From Methyloprofundus sp. (GTDB taxonomy: Bacteria; Pseudomonadota; Gammaproteobacteria; Methylococcales; Methylomonadaceae): DNA of 7,378 bases. Position numbers and translations under genes: made by a program. The stretch is from positions 1 through 7,378 of the forward strand of contig JAUXBW010000116.1 in NCBI GenBank assembly GCA_030619185.1. The letters are read 5' to 3'. Under the pieces are notes generated by a model. The model was not told the origin of the DNA. It did no database searches and saw only the letters and a list, made by a program, of their open reading frames with translations. Shown piece by piece: positions 1 to 7,377 of the stretch. Each line of letters opens with the position of its first letter. Position 1 is the stretch's first letter.

Positions 1-1
1 G

Positions 2-52
2 GATTTAATCACTTCTAAAATCATTGCCGTCAGCGAAATTCAGGTTGACTAA
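2..52 (+). CDS. Possible C-terminal tail of an upstream gene (partial)
   Basis: This is the only forward frame open from the left edge. It reads 16 codons, DLITSKIIAVSEIQVD, and stops at TAA (50-52); the other two forward frames stop at 6-8 and 16-18. The peptide has ordinary composition, but 16 open codons arise easily by chance and I do not recognise the family. On the opposite strand an ATG at 24-22 could start a gene leaving the window to the left (MILEVIKS...), but it has no clear ribosome binding site. Sequence left of the window would decide between these. Confidence 0.25.
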   Translation, partial: DLITSKIIAVSEIQVD

Positions 53-107
53 CATCCTATCTTTGTTTGTGGTGGAATCAATATTCAATAGAATTCTCAT
101 GCACTCC

Positions 108-140
108 CTATACTTCGCAATGTTAAAGTTGCGAAGTATA
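108..140. repeat. Perfect 12-bp inverted repeat (hairpin)
   Basis: TATACTTCGCAA (109-120) is followed by an 8-nt spacer, TGTTAAAG, and its exact reverse complement TTGCGAAGTATA (129-140). No T-run follows the stem on either strand, so it does not look like a standard intrinsic terminator. The decamer CTATACTTCG at 108-117 recurs at 219-228 at the head of the next palindromic element, which suggests the two are related. It could be an interspersed palindromic repeat or a dyad bound by a protein. Confidence 0.6.
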
Positions 141-218
141 TTTGCAAAATAAAATCACCCTTTTGTCTTTGCCAGAAACGTCAGGCGTTAATCTTACCTG
201 CTTACCCACAACTCTCAG

Positions 219-292
219 CTATACTTCGTCATTCCTGCAACAATCTCGCAGGTTAAGCACAGATTCCCGATAAAAAAATTCGGGAATGACGA
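219..292. repeat. Compound palindromic intergenic repeat (CGTCATTCC family)
   Basis: Three nested pairings are visible. CGTCATTCC (227-235) is the exact reverse complement of GGAATGACG (283-291). CCTGC (234-238) pairs with GCAGG (248-252). ATTCCCGA (263-270) pairs with TCGGGAAT (280-287) around an A-rich loop. The outer arms and inner hairpins share bases, so they are alternative folds or the outcome of one inverted repeat copied into another. The ATTCCC...GGGAAT core resembles dispersed repeats of many proteobacteria, such as the neisserial dRS3 core ATTCCC-N8-GGGAAT, though the spacer here is 13 nt. I infer a dispersed, non-coding repeat just downstream of the flavin reductase gene. It might limit read-through from that gene, but no terminal T-run supports this. 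Confidence 0.55.
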
Positions 293-359
293 GGCCCTTA
301 ACATGCTGATACTTTTAAGTTTTTTAATGTGGCTATGAGTTGTACGTAATCAGGTAATC

Positions 360-842
360 TTATGTACTCGCAACCTGCTGGTAAGCTGAATTAAAGTAAA
401 GCAAGGGCTCTCCGGTATTGCATTGGGTATGCTCAATTTCACCCACCATTATCCAGTGCGTGCCCGCCTTAAACTGTTGCACAACGCTACATTCCATTGT
501 GGCAAGTGATTCATCCAGAATAGGCAACCCCAGATCGCTCTTATGCCAGTCCACATTTTTGAACCGTTCATCCATGCTTGTCCCACCGGCAAACTGATTA
601 GATACCTGCTCCTGTGCCGTAGTTAATATATTAACCGCAAACTTTTTGCTTTCCAGAATAGCAGCACCTGTTTCCGTCGTTTCATGCAGGCAAACCAGAA
701 TTTGTGGAGGATCCATGGATACACTGGCAAACGAAGTTGCGGTCATACCTAGCACACCTTCTGCAGAATTCGCGGTCACTACCGATACCCCACTTGCCCA
801 GAGTTTAAGAGTATTTTTAAATTCCTGATTATCAATAGCCAT
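360..842 (-). CDS. Flavin reductase domain protein (FMN-binding split barrel, DIM6/NTAB/HpaC-like)
   Basis: Proteins of this family use NAD(P)H to reduce free FMN or FAD, often to supply a separate flavin-dependent monooxygenase; they are soluble cytoplasmic dimers. The 160-residue product matches the family length (about 150-190). Family signatures seen are the N-terminal FxxxLxxWASGVSVVTA (8-24), GMTATSFASVSMDPP (32-46, the flavin-binding segment), FAVNIL (68-73), AGTHWIMVGEI (126-136, with the conserved GTH) and PLLYF (146-150). I chose the ATG at 842-840 because GAGGA lies 5 nt upstream. A GTG at 854-852 in the same frame would add MRKI but overlaps that ribosome binding site. The gene stands alone and diverges from pgk. 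No partner oxygenase is in the window, so the flavin and the physiological partner cannot be named. The family assignment is secure; the specific activity is inferred. Confidence 0.88.
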   Translation of the reverse strand: MAIDNQEFKNTLKLWASGVSVVTANSAEGVLGMTATSFASVSMDPPQILVCLHETTETGAAILESKKFAVNILTTAQEQVSNQFAGGTSMDERFKNVDWHKSDLGLPILDESLATMECSVVQQFKAGTHWIMVGEIEHTQCNTGEPLLYFNSAYQQVAST

Positions 843-847
843 TATTT

Positions 848-852
848 TCCTC
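848..852 (-). promoter_or_regulatory. Ribosome binding site that decides the flavin reductase start
   Basis: Read on the minus strand this is GAGGA, placed 5 nt before the ATG at 842-840. It coincides with the alternative GTG start (854-852), which argues that the ATG is the true start. Confidence 0.6.
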
Positions 853-922
853 ACATTTTTACTTTAATCTATTCAAATTCATGCTTCTCATCACTGCATT
901 AAATGAATAAGCCAGCCTTAAT

Positions 923-951
923 TTAATCACAACACAGACTTAAGGTATAAT
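923..951 (+). promoter_or_regulatory. Probable sigma-70 promoter of pgk
   Basis: A perfect -10 hexamer, TATAAT (946-951), lies 17 bp after a weak -35 candidate, TTAATC (923-928, three of six matches to TTGACA). Transcription would begin near 958, giving a leader of about 60 nt before the pgk ATG. The poor -35 suggests either moderate strength or help from an activator. I found no clear operator. Confidence 0.45.
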
Positions 952-1018
952 ATTTTTCATTTAAGAGCTTTGAATTACCTAGCTCATTGTTTAATTTACA
1001 CTACTCTCGGAGACAACG

Positions 1019-2191
1019 ATGCCTATAAAAAAAATGGCTGATTTAGATTTAAATGGTAAACGCATTTTAATCCGCCAGGACCTTAACGTACCTGTTAAAG
1101 ATGGGCAAGTAAGCAGTGATATTCGTATCCGCGCAAGCTTACCCGCTATCAATCTTGCCCTCGACTCTGGGGCTGCAGTTATGCTGATGTCGCATTTAGG
1201 TCGTCCAACTGAAGGAGAGTTTGACTCTGCGTTTTCATTACAACCTGTTGCTGACAGTTTATCAGAGCTACTCGACAAGCCAGTGCGCCTGGAAAAAGAC
1301 TGGATTGATGGCATAGAAATCAAGCCTGGTGAAGTGGTCTTATGTGAAAACGTCCGCTTTAATACCGGCGAAAAAGAAAATAGTCCTGAATTAGGCAAAA
1401 AGATGGCGGCTTTATGCGATATTTTTGTGATGGATGCCTTTGGTACCGCACATAGAGCGCAGGCTTCAACTCATAGCGTGATTGAACATGCAAAAACCGC
1501 CTGCGCTGGCCCCTTATTATCAGCTGAATTAGAGGCTCTGGGTCAATCCCTGAATAACCCGAAAAGCCCCGTCGTTGCCATTGTTGGCGGTTCTAAAGTA
1601 TCCACCAAACTCACAGTATTAAAGACATTATCAAGCAAAGTTGACCAATTGATCGTGGGGGGTGGTATTGCCAATACCTTTATCGCTGCAGCGGGCTATT
1701 CAGTAGGCAAATCACTTTATGAAGCGGATTTAATTGATGATGCCAAAGCATTAATTGCCGCAGCAAAAGCGAATAATTCTGATATTCCAGTGCCTGTTGA
1801 TGTGGTATGCGCAAAAGAATTCTCTGATACGGCAGTAGCGACCATCAAAAAAGTCAGTGATATTGCTGATGATGATATGGTGCTGGATATAGGTCCTGAA
1901 ACGGCACAGCAATATGCAGCCATCCTGAGTTCAGCTAAAACCATCGTATGGAACGGTCCAGTCGGTGTTTTTGAAATCGATCAGTTTGCTGAAGGTACAA
2001 AAACTTTAGCTTTTGCAATCGCTGCTAGCGATGCCTTTTCTATTGCAGGGGGGGGCGATACCCTGGCTGCTATCGATAAATATGCAATTAAAGACAAAAT
2101 CTCCTACACATCTACCGGTGGCGGTGCCTTTTTAGAATTCCTAGAAGGCAAAGAACTTCCCGCTATTGCAGCACTTGAAGCTAAAGATTAA
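1019..2191 (+). CDS. pgk: Phosphoglycerate kinase
   Basis: This enzyme transfers a phosphate between 1,3-bisphosphoglycerate and ADP to give 3-phosphoglycerate and ATP. It is cytoplasmic and monomeric and works in both glycolysis and gluconeogenesis. At 390 residues it has the usual bacterial length (E. coli 387). N-domain substrate motifs are RQDLNVP (19-25), SHLGRP (58-63), ENVRF (110-114) and [12 protein letters not shown] (139-150). The hinge and C-domain nucleotide motifs are GGSKVSTKL (190-198), GGGIANTF (214-221), GPETA (292-296), WNGPVGVFE (311-319), GGGDT (344-348) and [14 protein letters not shown] (365-378). All look intact. The ATG at 1019 has GGAG (1009-1012) 6 nt upstream, and [11 protein letters not shown] aligns with the start of E. 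coli Pgk, so the internal ATG at 1034 is not the start. The conserved GGG of GGGDT is encoded within an eight-G run (2048-2055). No other central-carbon gene adjoins it, and a 225-bp gap with a new promoter follows. Confidence 0.98.
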   Translation: MPIKKMADLDLNGKRILIRQDLNVPVKDGQVSSDIRIRASLPAINLALDSGAAVMLMSHLGRPTEGEFDSAFSLQPVADSLSELLDKPVRLEKDWIDGIEIKPGEVVLCENVRFNTGEKENSPELGKKMAALCDIFVMDAFGTAHRAQASTHSVIEHAKTACAGPLLSAELEALGQSLNNPKSPVVAIVGGSKVSTKLTVLKTLSSKVDQLIVGGGIANTFIAAAGYSVGKSLYEADLIDDAKALIAAAKANNSDIPVPVDVVCAKEFSDTAVATIKKVSDIADDDMVLDIGPETAQQYAAILSSAKTIVWNGPVGVFEIDQFAEGTKTLAFAIAASDAFSIAGGGDTLAAIDKYAIKDKISYTSTGGGAFLEFLEGKELPAIAALEAKD

Positions 2192-2224
2192 CAGCTCCTA
2201 GGCGCATAAAAATGAGGATTAACT

Positions 2225-2303
2225 AAAAGCCGAAAGCATATGTTCTGTCCCTGTTGCCTGCAAAAAACACCAGGATCACTAAACTCTACTTATTTCGGGT
2301 TTT
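2225..2303 (+). other. Possible structured RNA element or terminator after pgk
   Basis: AAAAGCCGAAA (2225-2235) can pair with TTTCGGGTTTT (2293-2303) at 10 of 11 positions. The 57-nt interior can form a smaller hairpin of CCTGTTG (2250-2256) with CACCAGG (2268-2274), six of seven pairs. The right arm runs into a T-rich stretch (TTTTATTTTGTTT), as in an intrinsic terminator, but the loop is long and the outer stem is AT-rich. It could end pgk transcription or be the 3' part of an untranslated RNA. It could also be chance in AT-rich DNA. No known RNA family is recognised. Confidence 0.25.
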
Positions 2304-2345
2304 ATTTTGTTTCCTTCCTAAATCCCTCTTTTTCTAAAGGAAAGT

Positions 2346-2374
2346 TTTATAAGAACACAAAATTCTCATATAAT
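2346..2374 (+). promoter_or_regulatory. Probable sigma-70 promoter of the rpoZ-spoT-ridA-recG operon
   Basis: The -10 hexamer TATAAT (2369-2374) lies 17 bp after TTTATA (2346-2351, four of six matches to TTGACA). A second TATAAT (2384-2389) sits 15 bp downstream inside the 12-bp palindrome AATTATATAATT (2379-2390), but it lacks a good -35. Transcription from the first box would start near 2381, within that palindrome, leaving a short leader before the rpoZ ATG at 2417. Confidence 0.5.
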
Positions 2375-2416
2375 AGTCAATTATATAATTTTAAAATATC
2401 CACATAAGGTTTAAAA

Positions 2417-2662
2417 ATGGCACGAGTTACCGTCGAAGATTGTTTAGATAATGTTGAAAATCGCTTTGAACTAGTTTTACTAGCTTCCCAAAGAGCTCGT
2501 CAGTTAGAAAAAGGGGCCGAAGAATTCGTGACTCGCGGAAAAGATAAATGCACCGTCGTAGCACTACGCGAAATTGCTGAAGGTCATGTAACCAAAGAAA
2601 ATATTGATTTATTACACCAAGTTGGAGAGCCTACAGACATAGCCTCAAGCACTTTAAACTAA
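2417..2662 (+). CDS. rpoZ: RNA polymerase omega subunit
   Basis: Omega is the small RNA polymerase subunit that chaperones the beta-prime subunit; in E. coli it also forms part of a ppGpp binding site with beta-prime. The 81-residue product is a little shorter than the E. coli protein (91), the difference lying in the variable C-terminal tail. Conserved segments are [24 protein letters not shown] (start, with the [10 protein letters not shown] helix at 15-24), QRARQL (25-30) and [11 protein letters not shown] (46-56). The ATG has TAAGG (2405-2409) 7 nt upstream, a good ribosome binding site. It is the first gene of the probable operon and ends 3 nt before the first spoT ATG. In many gammaproteobacteria gmk sits directly upstream, but here pgk does. 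Confidence 0.96.
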   Translation: MARVTVEDCLDNVENRFELVLLASQRARQLEKGAEEFVTRGKDKCTVVALREIAEGHVTKENIDLLHQVGEPTDIASSTLN

Positions 2663-2665
2663 AGC

Positions 2666-4834
2666 ATGAATGCTCAGGAACCGACAGTCATGACTGCAAG
2701 CCCTGAGCAACAACTGTACGACCAGCTCTGTAAAATACTGAGTCAATATCAAGACCCGACCCATATAACTCAGATATTCCAGGCTTATCAATTTGGTGCC
2801 AAACATCATGCCGGGCAATTTCGCAAAAGTGGCGAAGCCTATATCTGCCACCCTCTCTCTGTCGCTATCTCTCTCGCGGAAATGCGTATGGATGTGCATG
2901 GCATTATGGCGGCTATTCTGCATGATGTCATTGAAGATACCAAGGTTACTAAAACAGACATCCACGAATTATTTGGTGAAGATGTTGCTGAATTGGTGGA
3001 TGGTGTCACCAAACTCACCCAGTTAAACTGCAAAACACAGGCCGAGGCACAGGCGGAAAATGTCCGCAAGATGTGCCTGGCAATGGCTAAAGACATGCGT
3101 GTCATCATGGTTAAGCTGGGTGACCGCCTGCATAATATGCGCACTCTTGGGGTTATGCGCCCCGACAAGAAACGGCGCATTGCTAAAGAAACTCTGGATA
3201 TTTATACACCCATTGCCAATCGCCTCGGCATGAATGATATCCGCCATCAATTAGAGTCATTGTGCTTTGAAGCAATGTATCCGATGCGTCATCGCATTTT
3301 AAAAAATGCGGTTAAAAAAGCACGCGGCAATCGCAAAGAAATCATTGAGACCATTAGCAATTCCTTAAAAACACGCTTACATCAGTCACATATCACCTGT
3401 GATGTACAGGGGCGTGAAAAGTACCTATACAGCATCTATAAAAAAATGCTCGCCAAGAAACTTTCTTTTTCGGATATTTTTGATGTCTACGCTTTTCGAA
3501 TCCAATGTCATGATGTCGATACCTGTTATCGCGTTCTGGGCATCGTGCATAATCTATTTAAACCCATTCCGGGTAAATTTAAAGACTATATCGCCTTGCC
3601 CAAGGCAAATGGTTATCAATCATTACATACCATTTTAATTGGCCCTTTTGGTGTCCCGGTCGAAATTCAGATTCGCACACATCAGATGCACCGTTTGTCT
3701 GAATCAGGTATTGCAGCGCATTGGCTGTATAAATCTGATGATGAGGAGTATTCTAACTCTAAATCCCCAGCCAACGAATGGGTGCGTGATTTACTGGAAA
3801 TTCAGAAATCTGCCGGCAATTCACTGGAATTTATCGACAATTTAAAAATTGACTTATTCCCTCAGGAAATTTTCGTTTTCACTCCACAAGGCAATATCAT
3901 AAAACTACCCCGGAATGCCAGTGTTGTCGACTTTGCTTATGCTGTGCACACAGATATTGGCAACTCTTGCGTTTCTGCACGTATTGATAAACGCCTGGTT
4001 CCATTACAGACCCAGCTGGAAAATGGCGTGACTGTCGAGGTAATCACCGCTTCCTGGGCTAGACCCAACCCGCTTTGGTTAAATTATGTTATTACCACAA
4101 AAGCGCGCACTGGGATTCGCTCATACCTGAAACACTTTAAACAGCAAGAAGCTATTAATCTGGGTCGTCGCCTACTAGAAAAAGAGCTGCTGGACATGAA
4201 TAAGTCACTAGCAGATATAACCGAACAAATGCAAAATCAACTTCTGCAGGCCGTCAAACTTGATACGCTAGAAGACCTGCTTGAAGAAATTGGCTTAGGC
4301 AATAAAATGCCATTTTTAATTGCCAAACAGCTTAATCAGGATGATATTAGTGCCGCAATAAAACTGGAGGATACTGACTCACGCAAAGAAAGCCCGCTCA
4401 TCATCAAGGGCACAGAAGGCATGGTGGTCACTATTGCCAAATGTTGCCGACCTATTCCGGGCGACCCCATCGTAGGCTACTTCAACCCGGGGAAAGGAAT
4501 TGTTGTACATCATCATGAATGTCACAACAGCACCGATGGACGAAAAAAATCAACTAATTGGCTGGAAGTTGAATGGAGTCAGGATGTCACCGGCGACTAC
4601 CCCACGGAAATACGCATGGAGTTATTGAACCAGCCCGGAACCTTGGCAACCATTGCGTCTACGATTTCAAAAATGGATTCTAATATTGAAAGTGTCAATC
4701 TCTCCGCACAGGATGGACGTGTTTCTGTTGATTATATTACCTTAACAGTCAAAGATAGAGTACATTTAGCGACTATATTGCGCCAACTGAAAAAGTTATT
4801 TATCGTTTTAAAAATCACCCGCACCAGAGGCTAA
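2666..4834 (+). CDS. spoT: Bifunctional (p)ppGpp synthetase/hydrolase SpoT
   Basis: This long RelA/SpoT homolog makes (p)ppGpp from ATP and GDP or GTP and hydrolyses it to control the stringent response in the cytoplasm. At 722 residues it is slightly longer than E. coli SpoT (702), mostly at the N terminus. The hydrolase HD domain (about 35-190) keeps H48, the HD pair of HDVIEDT (86-92) and D153 of [10 protein letters not shown], so hydrolysis should be active. The synthetase domain (about 245-355) has [13 protein letters not shown] (249-261), YAFRI (275-279), [17 protein letters not shown] (306-322) and PVEIQIRT (331-338). TGS (about 402-460), the zinc-finger-like CCRPIPGD (593-600) and the C-terminal ACT domain (about 648-720) follow. 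The motif usually RXKD reads KFKD (304-307). The first ATG (2666) has only a weak binding site; an ATG at 2690 has AGGAA about 9 nt upstream and would remove eight residues, so the start is uncertain. Spacing suggests co-transcription, possibly coupled translation, with rpoZ. Confidence 0.97.
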   Translation: MNAQEPTVMTASPEQQLYDQLCKILSQYQDPTHITQIFQAYQFGAKHHAGQFRKSGEAYICHPLSVAISLAEMRMDVHGIMAAILHDVIEDTKVTKTDIHELFGEDVAELVDGVTKLTQLNCKTQAEAQAENVRKMCLAMAKDMRVIMVKLGDRLHNMRTLGVMRPDKKRRIAKETLDIYTPIANRLGMNDIRHQLESLCFEAMYPMRHRILKNAVKKARGNRKEIIETISNSLKTRLHQSHITCDVQGREKYLYSIYKKMLAKKLSFSDIFDVYAFRIQCHDVDTCYRVLGIVHNLFKPIPGKFKDYIALPKANGYQSLHTILIGPFGVPVEIQIRTHQMHRLSESGIAAHWLYKSDDEEYSNSKSPANEWVRDLLEIQKSAGNSLEFIDNLKIDLFPQEIFVFTPQGNIIKLPRNASVVDFAYAVHTDIGNSCVSARIDKRLVPLQTQLENGVTVEVITASWARPNPLWLNYVITTKARTGIRSYLKHFKQQEAINLGRRLLEKELLDMNKSLADITEQMQNQLLQAVKLDTLEDLLEEIGLGNKMPFLIAKQLNQDDISAAIKLEDTDSRKESPLIIKGTEGMVVTIAKCCRPIPGDPIVGYFNPGKGIVVHHHECHNSTDGRKKSTNWLEVEWSQDVTGDYPTEIRMELLNQPGTLATIASTISKMDSNIESVNLSAQDGRVSVDYITLTVKDRVHLATILRQLKKLFIVLKITRTRG

Positions 4835-4841
4835 ACAAGTT

Positions 4842-5240
4842 ATGCAAAAAGAAATCATTTATACCGATTCGGCCCCGCAAGCAATAGGCACTTATTCGCA
4901 AGCCATTAAAGTAGGTAGCACCGTTTACCTTTCGGGACAAATTCCACTGGACCCTGAAACCATGACTATTATTGAAGGTGACATCAGTGCGCATATTAAA
5001 CGTGTGTTTGACAATTTAACCGCTGTCACACAAGCCGCTGGAGGTGATCTACAAGACATCGTAAAACTGAATATTTTCCTCACCGACCTATCGCACTTTC
5101 CTATTGTTAACGAAATAATGGGCGAATATTTTACTCAGCCCTACCCTGCTCGTGCCGCAGTGGGTGTTGCTGCCCTACCAAAAGGTGTGGGGATTGAAAT
5201 GGATGCTATCATGGAATTGAAGCCGGCTGAATATCACTAA
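4842..5240 (+). CDS. ridA: Reactive intermediate (enamine/imine) deaminase RidA
   Basis: RidA (YjgF/YER057c/UK114 family) speeds hydrolysis of 2-aminoacrylate and related enamines/imines released by PLP enzymes such as threonine dehydratase, protecting other PLP enzymes from damage. It is a small cytoplasmic homotrimer. The 132 residues match the family length (about 128-130). Visible signatures are [12 protein letters not shown] (11-22), [11 protein letters not shown] (28-38), the [14 protein letters not shown] stretch (102-115) containing the arginine of active RidA proteins (R104), and the acidic residue at E119 in GIEMDAIM. The retained arginine supports true deaminase activity rather than an Rid subfamily lacking it. 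AGAGG (4826-4830) inside the end of spoT, 11 nt before the ATG, is the likely ribosome binding site. The 7-bp gap to spoT indicates co-transcription. A spoT-ridA pairing is also known in pseudomonads, whereas E. coli has trmH at this position. Confidence 0.95.
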   Translation: MQKEIIYTDSAPQAIGTYSQAIKVGSTVYLSGQIPLDPETMTIIEGDISAHIKRVFDNLTAVTQAAGGDLQDIVKLNIFLTDLSHFPIVNEIMGEYFTQPYPARAAVGVAALPKGVGIEMDAIMELKPAEYH

Positions 5241-5286
5241 GGACAGAGGAAAAAATCTGCACAAGATTTAATATTTTTCAATAATT

Positions 5287-7377
5287 ATGGATCCACAGGC
5301 TATTCTTAACCAGGCTGTCGTCTCATTAAATGGCATCGGAGGACAAACAGTCAGCCGTTTGGAAAAATTAGATATCCGCCAGGTAGGCGATTTAATTTTC
5401 CACCTTCCATTGCGCTACGAAGACCGTACCCGCGTTCAGTCAATTAATCAATTACAACCCGACTGTACTGCATTAATATGTGCCAGAGTTATCTCAACTG
5501 AAATATTAAATCGCGGGCGACGCATGTTAATCTGTCAGGTAAGTGATGAAACGGGTTATCTTAGCCTGCGCTTTTTTCATTTTAGTGCCAAACAGGCCAA
5601 CAGCTTAAGTTCAGGCACCCTGATTAGCTGTTTTGGCGAAATAAAAGATGGCTATTCAGGCTATGAGATGATTCATCCTGAGTATAAAGTCATCCGGCAA
5701 TTAGATGACTGCATAACCAGCGACACGCTTACAGCAATTTACCCACTGACCGAAGGTTTACGCCAAGCCAGTATTAGAAAAGCGGTACAGCAAGCCTTAA
5801 GGCTTTACAATGACAATCCAGATTCACTGCCTGATTTATTACCTACCTCCCTATTAAGCAGGTTTCAGTACCCGGGTCTAAATGCAGCTTTAAACACCCT
5901 GCACACGCCTGCTCCGGGTGTTTCAGAAAATACCCTGCTCAACAGCCAAAACCCGGCATTAAAACGCCTCGCTTTTGAAGAGTTTATAGCCCACCAGTTA
6001 AGTCAGAAACAAAGTAAATCACTGGATAAACACTGGCAGGCACCTGTTTTAAAAAGCACACAGCCCCAGGTACAACAGTTTCTTAAGAGCCTGGGCTTTA
6101 GCCTAACCCATGCCCAGCAACGAGTGATTGAAGAAATAAAGGCCGATTGTGCCAGCAACTCTCCCATGTCACGTTTAATACAGGGCGATGTGGGCTCTGG
6201 AAAAACCGTTGTATCTGCGTATGCCGCCTTACTTGCGCTGAGCAGCCAGCAACAGGTCGCCATTATGGCACCAACCGAATTACTGGCAGAGCAGCATTTA
6301 AGCAACTTTAGTCTATGGTTTAACTCATTTAACACTAAAATTATCTTTTTAACCGGACAACTGAAAGGTAAAAAGCGCCAGCAAGCACTGGAAGCCATAG
6401 CGGATGGTAGCGTGGGTATTATTATTGGTACCCATGCACTCTTCCAGGATGCCGTCACATTTGCCCGCTTAGGACTAGTGGTTATTGATGAACAACACCG
6501 CTTTGGTGTTAACCAGCGTATGGCCTTAAGAGATAAAGGGCAGCAAAAAAATAGCAAACCACATCAGCTAATTATGACTGCCACACCTATCCCCAGAACC
6601 CTGGCAATGTTAAATTATGCAGACCTTGATATTTCCATTATAGATGAGCTACCACCCGGCAGAATCCCAGTCGTGACCCGCGCTATTTCTTCAGAACGAC
6701 GTAGCGAGGTCATTGCCAAAATTAACAACTGGGTACAACAAGGCAGACAAACCTACTGGGTCTGTACCTTAATCGAAGAATCTGAAGTCCTGCAATGTGA
6801 AGCAGCCGAAAAAACCGCTGCACAATTAGCAGAGATTTTACCCAATGTCCGTATTGGGCTGGTTCATGGGCGCATGAAATCTGCGGATAAAGATCAGGTG
6901 ATGCAAGCTTTCAAACAACATAAGCTGGATTTACTGGTCGCCACTACAGTCATTGAAGTCGGTGTCGATGTTCCCAATGCGGGACTGATGATTATAGAGA
7001 ATCCCGAACGTCTGGGACTTTCTCAGCTACATCAGTTACGTGGACGAGTCGGCCGTGGTAGTGATGATAGTTTCTGCCTGTTAATGTATCAATCTCCCTT
7101 ATCCAAAACCGCAGGTGAACGCCTAAATATCTTACGCGAAACCAGTGATGGTTTTATTATTGCCGAAAAAGACTTAGAATTACGCGGCCCTGGTGAAATG
7201 ATGGGTACCCGGCAAACCGGGCAAATGCAATTTAAAATAGCCGACCTGGAACGTGATACTGACTTACTGGATCAGGTCACCGAAGCCGTCAATATAATCC
7301 AGCAACAATACCCTAAAAATATCCAGCCCCTGATAAAACGCTGGCTAGGTACAACCACTAAATACGCAGAGGTTTAA
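5287..7377 (+). CDS. recG: ATP-dependent DNA helicase RecG
   Basis: RecG is a superfamily 2 translocase on double-stranded DNA. It regresses stalled replication forks, branch-migrates Holliday junctions and unwinds R-loops and D-loops. The 696-residue product is complete (E. coli 693). The wedge/OB-fold domain covers about 40-160, with HLPLRYEDRT (39-48) and GRRMLICQVSD (77-87). Helicase motifs are LTHAQ (273-277), Walker A GDVGSGKT (300-307), MAPTELLAEQH (327-337), DEQH (401-404), TATPIPRTLA (431-440), IEVGVDVPNA (556-565) and QLRGRVGR (583-590). The TRG translocation region includes RGPGEMMGTRQTG (633-645). No catalytic residue appears lost. The gene follows ridA by 46 bp. The ATG has no good ribosome binding site within 15 nt, and I see no better in-frame start, so translation may be weak. 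The stop codon lies one base before the window edge, so nothing can be said about downstream genes. Confidence 0.98.
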   Translation: MDPQAILNQAVVSLNGIGGQTVSRLEKLDIRQVGDLIFHLPLRYEDRTRVQSINQLQPDCTALICARVISTEILNRGRRMLICQVSDETGYLSLRFFHFSAKQANSLSSGTLISCFGEIKDGYSGYEMIHPEYKVIRQLDDCITSDTLTAIYPLTEGLRQASIRKAVQQALRLYNDNPDSLPDLLPTSLLSRFQYPGLNAALNTLHTPAPGVSENTLLNSQNPALKRLAFEEFIAHQLSQKQSKSLDKHWQAPVLKSTQPQVQQFLKSLGFSLTHAQQRVIEEIKADCASNSPMSRLIQGDVGSGKTVVSAYAALLALSSQQQVAIMAPTELLAEQHLSNFSLWFNSFNTKIIFLTGQLKGKKRQQALEAIADGSVGIIIGTHALFQDAVTFARLGLVVIDEQHRFGVNQRMALRDKGQQKNSKPHQLIMTATPIPRTLAMLNYADLDISIIDELPPGRIPVVTRAISSERRSEVIAKINNWVQQGRQTYWVCTLIEESEVLQCEAAEKTAAQLAEILPNVRIGLVHGRMKSADKDQVMQAFKQHKLDLLVATTVIEVGVDVPNAGLMIIENPERLGLSQLHQLRGRVGRGSDDSFCLLMYQSPLSKTAGERLNILRETSDGFIIAEKDLELRGPGEMMGTRQTGQMQFKIADLERDTDLLDQVTEAVNIIQQQYPKNIQPLIKRWLGTTTKYAEV

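Larger units (their letters stand above)
53..359. other. Non-coding region with palindromic repeats
   Basis: I see no credible gene in this stretch of about 300 bases downstream of the flavin reductase stop codon. Its recognisable content is the inverted repeat at 109-140 and the compound palindrome at 219-292. CTTACCTGC (193-201) is also nearly complementary to GCAGGTTAAG (248-257) with one bulged base, which would add to secondary structure. No tRNA-like fold is evident. Confidence 0.5.

Noticed and set aside
866..894. Possible minus-strand promoter for the flavin reductase (TAGATT with GTGATG 17 bp upstream)
   Set aside because: It matches only four of six and three of six consensus positions, no better than expected by chance in this AT-rich gap.
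991..1398. Long open frame antisense to the start of pgk
   Set aside because: It lies opposite the highly conserved Pgk N-domain, its product has low-complexity Ser/Arg-rich composition, and it matches no family I know.
2793..3026. Alternative-frame open reading frame inside spoT
   Set aside because: It overlaps the conserved HD domain codons, and its product (Ser/Leu repeats) reflects the CTCTCT-rich stretch near 2851-2876 rather than a real protein.
5253..5269. AAATCT-GCACA-AGATTT hairpin followed by a T-rich stretch between ridA and recG
   Set aside because: The stem is only six AT-rich pairs, too weak for a confident terminator, and the close spacing suggests recG is co-transcribed.
6003..6557. 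184-codon open frame antisense to recG
   Set aside because: It is a shadow of the RecG helicase motifs, rich in Cys/Ser/Trp, with no plausible ribosome binding context or domain.
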